From Planctomycetales bacterium (GTDB lineage: Bacteria; Planctomycetota; SZUA-567): a stretch of 64,000 nucleotides of DNA. The stretch lies in NCBI GenBank assembly GCA_025997475.1, contig BNUQ01000002.1, positions 1 to 64,000 on the forward strand. Reading direction: 5' to 3'. A program made the translations under genes and the position numbers. Position 1 is the stretch's first letter, and every line of letters starts with the position of its first letter. Shown piece after piece: positions 50,172 through 58,286 of the stretch. The notes beneath the pieces were generated by a model. That model searched no databases. It was not told the origin of the DNA and was given only the letters and a program-made list of their open reading frames with translations.

Positions 50172-50654
50172 TCAGAGTCCCGCCGCGCGTTGCAACGCCC
50201 TGCCGACGTAATTCCCTTCGATTTTGCCGTTAGGGAATTTAATCGCCCAATCCATCACGTCCGCCGCGTCGAAACTGATAGTTTGTCCGCGTTGATAATT
50301 CGCGTATTCGACCGGACTGGCGATGACGCCGCGAATTTGGTCGTCCCACGCCGACACTTTGACGAATACTTGTTCGACTTTACCGCCGCCGCCGAGGCGA
50401 ACGGCGCAATAAAAATCGGCGCGATTTCGCAATTCGCCGAAGTAGCGGACGCGGGCGTCGTCCAACGTCGCGCGCGCGCGTTCGATGCCGTTTTCCAACG
50501 CGCGATAAGAAGCCCCGTCGTCCACCCAGAACGAAGGTCCATTTTGCGAAGGTGCATTCTGCGAAGATGCATTCTGCGAATGCTCGTTCGCCGCCGCGCC
50601 GGTCAGCAACGCGCCCGCCAGCGCCGCCGTCAATAAAAATTTTCCCCAAGACAT
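50172..50654 (-). CDS. Exported DUF2314-family protein
   Basis: About 160 residues. Start at 50654 with GGGAGG upstream (spacing ~7). Signal peptide MSWGKFLLTAALAGALLTGA. A 15-bp unit is repeated three times just after the cleavage site (SQNASSQNAPSQNGPS). The rest matches DUF2314: FYCAVRLGGGGKVEQVFVKV, DQIRGVIASPVEYANY, RGQTISFDAADVMDWAI, KIEGNYVGRAL. The function of the family is unknown. The signal peptide resembles that of the MetQ-like protein at 55.9 kb. Confidence 0.8.
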   Translation of the reverse strand: MSWGKFLLTAALAGALLTGAAANEHSQNASSQNAPSQNGPSFWVDDGASYRALENGIERARATLDDARVRYFGELRNRADFYCAVRLGGGGKVEQVFVKVSAWDDQIRGVIASPVEYANYQRGQTISFDAADVMDWAIKFPNGKIEGNYVGRALQRAAGL

Positions 50655-51203
50655 TGTTCGCCCTCCCTTAAAAAACAATTACAAATTATGAATCTCGGTT
50701 AGCGAATTCGCTTCGCGCGCCCCATCCGTAATTCGTAATTTTCAATTTGCAGTTTTCGTGGTTATCGGACATTACGGGCGCAAAATTGATAAAATCGCCG
50801 CCGAGCAATAAAAATGGACGCCGCCAAGCGCCGCCCACGAATTTTTGAAAATTGTCGTTGCCCAATCGTTACTTGGACGCAACCACCGCCAACCGTTACT
50901 TTTGAGTTTGAGGTGAACCTCAACCTTGCGACGCTTCGGGCGCGTTGAACCTGTTCTTTTTGGCGCTTGTGGAAACGGTTTGTATCATCATAAGTCGGTT
51001 TTAATCCAGAAAGAAAATCTTATGCCTACCGTGCTTAAACAAGAAAACGTTGCCCCTTTGCTTAGCGGACACGTCCGCCGAGGCGGAGTTGATGATGACA
51101 AAATCGCGTAACATCAGTTAAGTAAAATTTAGTTCAATTTTTGAGTTAAACGACCATCCAAATTAAAAATTACAAAAACTGTCTATCAAACAAAGGAGAA
51201 ATT
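50655..51203. other. Intergenic region upstream of the Sel1 protein gene
   Basis: About 550 bp without a convincing gene. It contains an AATTCGCTTCGCGCG core with TTCGTAATTTTCAATT arm (to ~50750), unassigned sequence with a TTGAGGTGAACCTCAA palindrome near 50910, and at 51085-51119 one end of the CGCGTAAC family (GGAGTTGATGATGACAAAAT then CGCGTAACATCAGTT). A promoter and AAAGGAGAAATT ribosome-binding site lie before 51204. Confidence 0.5.
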
Positions 51204-54200
51204 ATGTGCAATCACGCACGGCGGTTTCGGCGCCTAATGGTGGCGCTGGTCATTGGGCTGACGGTCTGCTTGACGGCGCCGTTCGGCGCCGCCGCTTGCG
51301 GCGCCGAGCAAAAAGCGGTCGAGGAATACGCGCATCCGCAGACCGCCGAGGGGTATCAGTATTACAACGGCGACGGCGTAAAAAAGGATTTTAAACGGGC
51401 GGCGGAATTATTCGCCGTCGCCGCCGAAGCGGGCGATGCCGAGGCGCAGTATAAACTCGGCGAGATGTATGAATTCGGCGAAGGCGTCCGCAAAGATTTG
51501 AAGCGGGCGGCGGAACTTTATCGCGGCGCCGCCGAACAGAATTTTGCTCCCGCGCAAATCGCGCTGGCGCAATTTTATTTTGAAGGCACGGGGGTCAAGA
51601 AAGACGGCGGCGCCGCGATTGAACTGCTCACGTCCGCCGCCGAAGCGGGTTATGCTCCCGCGCAATACGAATTGGGATTCGCGTATTACGAGGGGCGCGG
51701 CGTGAAAAAGAATTTCGGAACGGCGCGGGAATGGTTTGAACAAGCCGCCGAACAGGGCGACGCGGACGGGCAATTCCGTTTAGGGCGCCTGTATGATTTT
51801 GGCGAAGGCGTGAAACAAAATTACGCGACCGCGCGGGAATGGTATGAGCAAGCCGCCGAACAAGAAAACGCGTCGGCGTTGAATAATTTGGGAATGATGT
51901 ATCTGAAAGGCAAAGGGGTCAAAAAGGACGCGGCGAAAGCGGTCGAATACTTTCGGCAAGCCGCCGAATTAGGCGGGTCGCGAGCGATGGCTAATATGGG
52001 CAATATGTATGAGCGCGGCACGGGCGTGGAAAAAGATGTCGCCGCGGCGCGGGAATGGTATGAAAAAGCCGCCGCACAAGGCGACGCCGTCGCGCAATAT
52101 AATTTGGGAGTGTTCTATGCCAACGGCACGGGCGGGAAAAAAGATGCCGCCGCGGCGCGGGAATTGTATGAACAAGCCGCCGCACAGGGAGACGCGTTCG
52201 CGCAATATAATTTGGGATTGTTCTATGCCAACGGCACGGGCGGGGAAAAAGATGCCGCCGCGGCGCGGGAATGGTATGAAAAAGCCGCCGCACAGGGACT
52301 CGCCGTCGCGCAATTTAGTTTGGGATATATGTATGCCAATGGCGAGGGCGGGAAAAAAGATGTCGCCGCGGCGCGGGAATGGTATGAGAAAGCCGCCGCA
52401 CAGGGCGACGCTAACGCGCAAAATAATTTGGCATTGCTGTCTGCCAACGGCGGGGGCGGTAAACGCGATCCCGCCGCGGAGCGGCAACGGTTGGAAAAAG
52501 CCGCCGCACAAGGCGACGCGGACGCGCAATTTAATTTGGGACTGATGTATTTCAAAGGCGAGGGCGGGAAAGCGGATGTCGCCGCGGCGCGGCAATGGTA
52601 TGAAAAAGCCGCCGCACAAGGCAACGCTAAAGCGCAATATCTTTTGGGAGTGATGTATGCCAACGGCGAGGGCGGGAAAAAAGATGTCGCCGCGGCGCGG
52701 CAATGGTTGGAAAAATCCGCCGTGCAGGGACTCGCCGCCGCGCAAATTGAGTTGGGAAATAGGTATTACCACGGCGATGGGGTGAAAAAAGATGTCGCCG
52801 CGGCGCGGCAATGGCATGAAAAAGCCGCCGCACAGGGACACGCTGAAGCGCAATATAATTTGGGAGTGCTGTATGCCAACGGCGAGGGCGGGAAAAAAGA
52901 TGCCGCCGCCGCGCGGCAATGGTATGAGAAAGCCGCCGAACAGGGACACACTGAAGCGCAAAATAATTTGGGAGATATGTATGAAAACGGCACGGGCGGG
53001 AAAAAAGATGTCGCCGCGGCGCGGCAATGGTATGAAAAAGCCGCCGCACAGGGCAACGCTAACGCGCAAAATAATTTGGGAAATTTGTATGAACAAGGCA
53101 ATGGCGTGAAAAAAGATTACGCCTTAGCGCGGGAATGGTATGAAAAAGCCGCCGCACAGGGAATCGCCGCCGCGCAATATAATCTGGGACGGCTGTATGC
53201 CCGCGGCGAGGGCGGGAAAAAAGATGCCGCCGCCGCGCGGAAACGGTATGAAGAAGCCGCCGAACAGGGACTCGCCCAAGCGCAATTTAATTTGGGAACG
53301 ATGGATGACAACGGCGAGGGCGGGAAAAAAGATGCCGCCGCCACGCGGAAACGGTATGAAGAAGCCGCCGAACAGGGACTCGCCCAAGCGCAATTTAATT
53401 TGGGTTCGATGTATGCCAATGGCGAGGGTGGGAAAAAAGATTACGCCGCCGCGCGGGAATGGTATGAAAAAGCCGCTGAACAGGGACTCGCCGAAGCGCA
53501 ATATAATTTGGCAAAGATGTATGACGACGGCGTGGGCGGTAAAAAAGATGCCGCCGCCGCGCGGAAATGGTATGAACAAGCCGCCGAACAAGGGTTCGCC
53601 GCCGCGCAATTTAATTTGGGCGTGATGTCTGCCCGCGGCGAAGGCGGGAAAAAAGACGCCGCCGCCGCGCGGAAATTGTATGAACAAGCCGCCGAACAGG
53701 GCGACGCCGACGCGCAAAATAATTTGGGAAATATGTATAAACAAGGCAATGGCGTGAAAAAAGATTACGCCGCGGCGCGGGAATGGTATGAAAAAGCCGC
53801 TGAACAGGGCTTCGCGAAAGCGCAATATAATTTGGGATTGCTCTATGACCGCGGCAATGGCGTGAAAAAAAATGCCGCCGCCGCGCGGGAATGGTATGAA
53901 CAAGCCGCCGAACAGGGCTACGCCGACGCGCAATATAATTTGGGCGTGCTGTATGTCAAAGGCGCGGGCGGGAAAAAAGATTACTCCGCGGCGCGGGAAT
54001 GGTATGAAAAAGCCGCCGAACAGGGACACGCCGACGCGCAATATAATTTGGGCTTGATGTATAATAGCGGCGCGGGCGGGAAAAAAGACGCCGCCGCCGC
54101 GCGGGAATGGTATGAACAAGCCGCCGAACAGAACCACGCTGACGCGCAATATATGCTGGGATTGCTGTATTTCTCCGGCACGGGCGGGAAAACCGATTAC

Positions 54201-55265
54201 CCCGCGGCGGCGGAGCGGTATCGGCAAGCCGCGGAACAAGACAACGCCGCCGCGCAGTATTATTTGGGAGTAATGTATTACCACGGTCTGGGCGTGAAAA
54301 AAGACGCCGCCGCGGCGCGGCAATGGTATGAACAAGCCGCCGAGCAAGACCATCTCGAGGCGCAATACAATTTGGGGCTGATGTCCGTCCTCGGCGAGGG
54401 CGGCGCGCGAAATCCGCGCGCGGCGGCGACGTGGTTGCGTTCCGCCGCCGACGCGGGGCATGCGGGAGCGCAATATAGTTTGGGGTGGTTGTATAACGAC
54501 GGCACGGGCGTGGCGCAGAATTATGCCGAAGCGATGCGGTGGTATCGTCTCGCCGCCGACGCGGGGTATGCGGGCGCGCAATATAATTTGGGGCTGTTGT
54601 ATAACGACGGCACGGGCGTGGCGCAGAATTATGCCGAAGCGATGCGGTGGTATCGTCTCGCCGCCGACCAAGGTCATGCCGACGCGATGAATAATATCGG
54701 CGTGCTGTATGCGCAAGGACGCGGCGTGGCGGTAAATATCGACGAAGCGCAAAAATGGTATCAACTTGCCATTGATAATGGCAGTAGTTTAGCGAGCGAG
54801 AATCTGCAAAATTCTAAAAATCGGGTCATCGCCGAAGCCGCCGTCGCCAAAGCCGAATCCTCCGTCGCCAAAGCCGAATCCGCCGTCGCCAAAGCCGAAG
54901 CCGTCGTCGCCAAAGCCCAAGCCGCCTTCGACGCCGCCAAAGCCGAAGACGCCGCCGCCCAAGCCACCCTCGATAAAGCCAAAGCCAAAGCCGAAGCCGC
55001 CGCGCAAGAAACCGTTACCACTTACACCTTCTTCACCACGCCGACGCGCTTCGTCGTGCCGCCGGTTTATCGCCGATTTTATCGCACTTATTCGCGTCCC
55101 GTCACGCGCTTCTTCGCTCCGCCCCAGCGCCGCTTCGCGCCGCCGCCGCGCTTCTTCGCGCCGCCGCCGCGCCGTGTCGCGCCGCCGATGCGCCGCTTCG
55201 CGCCGCCGCCGCGCCGCTTCGCGCCCCCGCCCCGCCGCGCCGCGCCGCCGATGCGTCGGCGATAA
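51204..55265 (+). CDS. Giant Sel1-repeat secreted protein (32 repeats)
   Basis: 1353 residues. Signal peptide in the first ~35 residues, then 32 consecutive 36-residue Sel1 units (AxAQYNLGxMYxxGxGxKKD..AAAREWYEKAAEQG) from ~residue 42 to ~1195. An Ala/Lys/Glu coiled coil (AAVAKAESSVAKAESAVAKA) follows, then a Tyr/Phe/Arg/Pro-rich tail (RRFAPPPRRF, ends PPMRRR). Sel1 solenoids scaffold protein interactions. Many units are nearly identical at DNA level, indicating recent expansion. Typical Sel1 proteins have 4-15 repeats, so this is exceptional. AAAGGAGAAATT before the ATG fixes the start. The basic tail could bind an acidic cell-surface polymer (inference). Confidence 0.93.
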   Translation: MCNHARRFRRLMVALVIGLTVCLTAPFGAAACGAEQKAVEEYAHPQTAEGYQYYNGDGVKKDFKRAAELFAVAAEAGDAEAQYKLGEMYEFGEGVRKDLKRAAELYRGAAEQNFAPAQIALAQFYFEGTGVKKDGGAAIELLTSAAEAGYAPAQYELGFAYYEGRGVKKNFGTAREWFEQAAEQGDADGQFRLGRLYDFGEGVKQNYATAREWYEQAAEQENASALNNLGMMYLKGKGVKKDAAKAVEYFRQAAELGGSRAMANMGNMYERGTGVEKDVAAAREWYEKAAAQGDAVAQYNLGVFYANGTGGKKDAAAARELYEQAAAQGDAFAQYNLGLFYANGTGGEKDAAAAREWYEKAAAQGLAVAQFSLGYMYANGEGGKKDVAAAREWYEKAAAQGDANAQNNLALLSANGGGGKRDPAAERQRLEKAAAQGDADAQFNLGLMYFKGEGGKADVAAARQWYEKAAAQGNAKAQYLLGVMYANGEGGKKDVAAARQWLEKSAVQGLAAAQIELGNRYYHGDGVKKDVAAARQWHEKAAAQGHAEAQYNLGVLYANGEGGKKDAAAARQWYEKAAEQGHTEAQNNLGDMYENGTGGKKDVAAARQWYEKAAAQGNANAQNNLGNLYEQGNGVKKDYALAREWYEKAAAQGIAAAQYNLGRLYARGEGGKKDAAAARKRYEEAAEQGLAQAQFNLGTMDDNGEGGKKDAAATRKRYEEAAEQGLAQAQFNLGSMYANGEGGKKDYAAAREWYEKAAEQGLAEAQYNLAKMYDDGVGGKKDAAAARKWYEQAAEQGFAAAQFNLGVMSARGEGGKKDAAAARKLYEQAAEQGDADAQNNLGNMYKQGNGVKKDYAAAREWYEKAAEQGFAKAQYNLGLLYDRGNGVKKNAAAAREWYEQAAEQGYADAQYNLGVLYVKGAGGKKDYSAAREWYEKAAEQGHADAQYNLGLMYNSGAGGKKDAAAAREWYEQAAEQNHADAQYMLGLLYFSGTGGKTDYPAAAERYRQAAEQDNAAAQYYLGVMYYHGLGVKKDAAAARQWYEQAAEQDHLEAQYNLGLMSVLGEGGARNPRAAATWLRSAADAGHAGAQYSLGWLYNDGTGVAQNYAEAMRWYRLAADAGYAGAQYNLGLLYNDGTGVAQNYAEAMRWYRLAADQGHADAMNNIGVLYAQGRGVAVNIDEAQKWYQLAIDNGSSLASENLQNSKNRVIAEAAVAKAESSVAKAESAVAKAEAVVAKAQAAFDAAKAEDAAAQATLDKAKAKAEAAAQETVTTYTFFTTPTRFVVPPVYRRFYRTYSRPVTRFFAPPQRRFAPPPRFFAPPPRRVAPPMRRFAPPPRRFAPPPRRAAPPMRRR

Positions 55266-55289
55266 GCGCATTCGTAATTTTGAGAGTGT

Positions 55290-55648
55290 TCACCTATAGA
55301 TAGCCAGTGCTTGACGTTGGCAATGGGAGAAAATGGTTTGTTTGGTCATCGCGCACCAGAGGCGGAGCGATAAATCCACCGTCGTCGCGCTATGCGACAC
55401 CACCTTGGTCCGCCGCGTCCACCGCCCCAAATGATGCCGCGTGTTGCTGTTGTTCTGCTCGAGCGCGACCGTCCACCGTTTGCCTATTTGATGCCGCTTC
55501 GGCGGCAACACTTTGGCGAATGCCACATTTCGTCAAAGACGATTTCCGCCACGTCGCGACGAATGACCGGCACGGACATCTTTTCCGCCGCCGCCCGAAT
55601 TTGCCGGTAAAGCAACGAGCGGCTCCGCGCGAAGATTTTGCCAGCAGA
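55290..55648 (-). pseudogene. IS1-family transposase remnant
   Basis: On the minus strand, in two frames: an upstream piece with VIRRDVAEIVFDEMWH (the DEMW catalytic region of IS1 transposases), then after a deletion and frameshift HQIGKRWTVALEQNNSNTRH, LGRWTRRTKVVS and ATTVDLSLRLW, the conserved IS1 C-terminal block. Roughly half the enzyme is missing; it cannot be active. Confidence 0.8.
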
Positions 55649-55765
55649 TTGACTGCCCTGAGCCGAATTAAATATCGCCGGCGTCCCGTAAGTTTGTAAC
55701 GCTTCCGCCAACGCTTCCACACAGAAATCCGCCGTCAACGTATTCGACAACCGCCACTCTTGCGC
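55649..55765 (-). pseudogene. IS3-family transposase (integrase core) fragment
   Basis: About 39 codons reading EWRLSNTLTADFCVEALAEA and LQTYGTPAIFNSAQGSQ, the rve-domain segment of IS3 OrfB (family form ..WRLSNT..FCVEAL..AI, IFNTDQGSQF; the catalytic DQGSQ Asp is Ala here). It is fused in frame to the IS1 remnant at 55648, so two insertion sequences have recombined. Confidence 0.8.
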
Positions 55766-55871
55766 GCAACTTATCCACCTTATTCTCGGCTTTTTCTTGT
55801 CCTAAATTTCGGGCGCGTTATATCGCTTCGCTCAGTTTCGCGGACAACTTCTTGACGGTTAGCGAACCGCT

Positions 55872-56681
55872 CTATTTTTCCGCCGCTTTATACGGGAACG
55901 CCGGCAAGGTCGAGCCCTTGTAGGTTTGCAAAATAAAATCCGCGACCGGTTGCGACTGGTAAAGGCGCAAGAATTTTTGATACGCCGGTCGGTCTTTATC
56001 GGCGGCGCGCGCGGCGATGACATTGACGTAGGGCGAGTCGGAACTTTCCAAATAAATCGCGTCGGCTTGCGGATTCAAACCCGCCGCCACCGCGAAATTC
56101 GTGTTGATTGCCGCCACCGCCACATCGTCCAACGAACGCGCCGTCTGCGCGGCGTCAACTTCGATGAGCCGCAAATTCAGCGGATTTTCCGTCACGTCAA
56201 TCGGCGTGGCGGTCAGCCCCGCGTCGGGGCGCAATTTAATCACGCCCGCTTTTTGTAACAACAGCAACGCGCGCCCTTCGTTCGTCGCGTCGTTGGGCAA
56301 CGCCACGCGGTCGCCTTTGCGTAAGTCGTTCAGCGATTTCAGGCGGCGCGAATAAACGCCCATCGGCGTTACGTAAGTCGTGCCGATGGAAACCAGCGCG
56401 TCGCCGTGCGCGGCGACATAATCTTGCAGATACGGCAAATGCTGAAAGGCGTTAAGGTCGATTTCTTTCTCCGCCAGCGCCTTGTTCGGCAAAACATAAT
56501 CGCCGAACGGCACGATTTTTACCGTCAGCCCTGCCGCCGCCGCGAGTTCCTGCACTTTCGCCAAAATTTCCTCGTCCGCGCCCGCCGTGGTGCCGACCAC
56601 AATGTTCTCGCCGGCGACTAAATTACCGATTGCCGCCACGCCCGCCAACACCGCCGCGCCCAAAAATTTTCCCCACCGCAT
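55872..56681 (-). CDS. metQ: MetQ/NlpA-type substrate-binding protein
   Basis: 269 residues. The start has GAGGAGG 5 nt upstream. Signal peptide MRWGKFLGAAVLAGVAAIGN, then the NlpA fold: GENIVVGTTAGADEEILAKV, DYVLPNKALAEKEIDLNAFQHLPYL, YSRRLKSLNDLRKGDRVALP, NDATNEGRALLLLQKAGVI, SPYVNVIAARAADKDRPAYQ and a KGSTLPAF end. The family delivers methionine (or related compounds) to an ABC importer. Unlike most MetQ it has no lipobox Cys, so it may be soluble in the periplasm. metN/metI are not adjacent. Divergent from murA. Confidence 0.9.
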   Translation of the reverse strand: MRWGKFLGAAVLAGVAAIGNLVAGENIVVGTTAGADEEILAKVQELAAAAGLTVKIVPFGDYVLPNKALAEKEIDLNAFQHLPYLQDYVAAHGDALVSIGTTYVTPMGVYSRRLKSLNDLRKGDRVALPNDATNEGRALLLLQKAGVIKLRPDAGLTATPIDVTENPLNLRLIEVDAAQTARSLDDVAVAAINTNFAVAAGLNPQADAIYLESSDSPYVNVIAARAADKDRPAYQKFLRLYQSQPVADFILQTYKGSTLPAFPYKAAEK

Positions 56682-56910
56682 AAAACACCTCCTCTGAAAA
56701 AGTTGCCGTTTAGACGAAAGATTATTTAACCCGTGATGTTATGATAAAGCCGACGGCGGTGAAGAGGCGCTCGCGATAAAATGTGATTTTCGACGTTTTT
56801 TTATGCGTGTTTTCGCGGCAATAACTTTATTATTAGATTCTTTCATCGGTATCGCGAATTACCGTAACTCGTAATTTTTAATTAGTCATTGCTCTTGCTT
56901 GGGCGCGTTT

Positions 56911-58185
56911 ATGGAAAATTTTATTATCGAAGGCGGTTCGCCGATTAGCGGGACGATTCGCGCGCAGGGCAACAAAAACGCGGCGTTGCCCGCCATCGCC
57001 GCGGCGTTACTCACCGACCAAACCGTGCGTCTTCACAACGTTCCGCGCATCGGCGACGTTATCGCCCTGCTCGACATCATCAGCGAAGTCGGCGTCCTCG
57101 TCGATTGGACCGGCGACGACCTCGTCATCAACGCCGCGTCCATTGAAGCGTTGCCGCTCGACGACAAGTTATGCCGCAAGTTGCGCGGGAGCGTCCTGCT
57201 CGTCGCGCCGCTACTTTTCCGGCGACAAAAAATCTCCCTGCCCTTCCCCGGCGGCGACCGCATCGGGCGGCGACGGTTAGACACGCACCTCCTCGCTCTG
57301 TCCGCGCTCGGCGCGGAAATCACCGTCGGCGACGGCGTGAAAATCGCCGCCCCGCGCGGTTTGCGCGGCACGGATTTATGGCTTGACGAGGCCAGCGTAA
57401 CCGCGACGGAAAACACGATTATGGCGGCGGTTTTGGCGGAGGGCGCGACGACGATTTATCACGCCGCGTGCGAGCCGCACGTGCAGGAATTGTGCCGTCT
57501 GCTGGGCGCGATGGGCGCGAACATCGACGGCATCGGCACGAATCGCCTGACGATTGTCGGCGTGAAAAATTTGCGCGGCGCGGAATTCACGCTCGGCGCG
57601 GATTATTTGGAAGTCGCCAGTTTGTTGACGTTAGCGGCGCTCACCGGCGGCGAATTGCTCATCGAAAACGCCAGTCCGCAATACCTGCCGATGATTTTAC
57701 GCCAATTCCGCCGCATCGGTTTGGTCGGAGAAATCGTCGGCGAAAATTTGCGGGTGCCGAAAAAACAGCCGCTCGAAGTGGCGCTCGATTTTCGCGGCGT
57801 GATGCCGACGATTGACGACGCGCCGTGGCCCGGTTTTCCCGCCGATTTGACCAGCATCGCCGTCGTCGCCGCCACGCAGACGCGGGGCAGTTTGCTCATT
57901 CACGAAAAGATGTTTGAGAGCCGGTTGTATTTCGTTGACCGGCTGATTGAGATGGGCGCGAAAATCGTGTTGTGCGACCCGCATCGCGCGGTGATTATCG
58001 GGCATAGTCCGTTGCACGGCGCGAAAATCGCCAGTCCCGACATTCGCGCCGGTATGGCGTTGTTAATCGCCAGTATGTGCGCGGAGGGCGAAAGCACGAT
58101 TAACAATATCGAGCAAATCGACCGCGGCTACGAAACGATTGACCGCCGCTTGCGGGCGCTCGGCGCGAAAATCACCAGAGCGTGA
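56911..58185 (+). CDS. murA: UDP-N-acetylglucosamine 1-carboxyvinyltransferase with Asp active site
   Basis: 424 residues. First committed step of peptidoglycan synthesis: enolpyruvyl transfer from PEP to UDP-GlcNAc. Conserved parts: IIEGGSPISGTIRAQGNKNAALP, VRLHNVPRIGDVIALLDII, ATENTIMAAVLAEGATTIYHAACEPHV, LTSIAVVAATQTRGSLLIHEKMFESRL. The catalytic loop reads FPGGDRIGRRRLDTH: residue 116 is Asp where E. coli has Cys115. Such C-to-D enzymes are known to resist fosfomycin. Start at the ATG (MENFIIEGG); an upstream TTG adds four codons. A strong terminator follows. Confidence 0.95.
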   Translation: MENFIIEGGSPISGTIRAQGNKNAALPAIAAALLTDQTVRLHNVPRIGDVIALLDIISEVGVLVDWTGDDLVINAASIEALPLDDKLCRKLRGSVLLVAPLLFRRQKISLPFPGGDRIGRRRLDTHLLALSALGAEITVGDGVKIAAPRGLRGTDLWLDEASVTATENTIMAAVLAEGATTIYHAACEPHVQELCRLLGAMGANIDGIGTNRLTIVGVKNLRGAEFTLGADYLEVASLLTLAALTGGELLIENASPQYLPMILRQFRRIGLVGEIVGENLRVPKKQPLEVALDFRGVMPTIDDAPWPGFPADLTSIAVVAATQTRGSLLIHEKMFESRLYFVDRLIEMGAKIVLCDPHRAVIIGHSPLHGAKIASPDIRAGMALLIASMCAEGESTINNIEQIDRGYETIDRRLRALGAKITRA

Positions 58186-58220
58186 TTACGTTCAATCAAG
58201 CGAAAGAATTACCGGTTAAT

Positions 58221-58267
58221 CATTCCGCCCAACGCCCCGCGCGGGGAATTGGGCGGAATGTTTTTTT
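58221..58267 (+). terminator. Terminator of murA
   Basis: A long stem CATTCCGCCCAACGCCCCGC / GCGGGG..GGGCGGAATG with small internal mismatches, followed by T7 on the + strand, 35 bp after the murA stop codon. Confidence 0.9.
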
Positions 58268-58286
58268 GGCGATTATTTTCCCGCTT

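Noticed and set aside
53124..54764. 546-codon antisense frame opposite the Sel1 gene, with apparent repeats
   Set aside because: Its periodicity is the reverse complement of the Sel1 units; composition (Phe/Pro/Arg repeats) and complete overlap mark it as an artefact.
51300..54800. Regularly spaced repeats that could suggest a CRISPR array
   Set aside because: The 108-bp period is coding (Sel1 units) with no spacers. No CRISPR-like 25-40 bp direct repeats with unique spacers and no cas genes were seen.
56682..56910. Possible riboswitch upstream of metQ
   Set aside because: I looked for an S-box-like leader in the metQ-murA divergent region and saw no convincing conserved stems or terminator.
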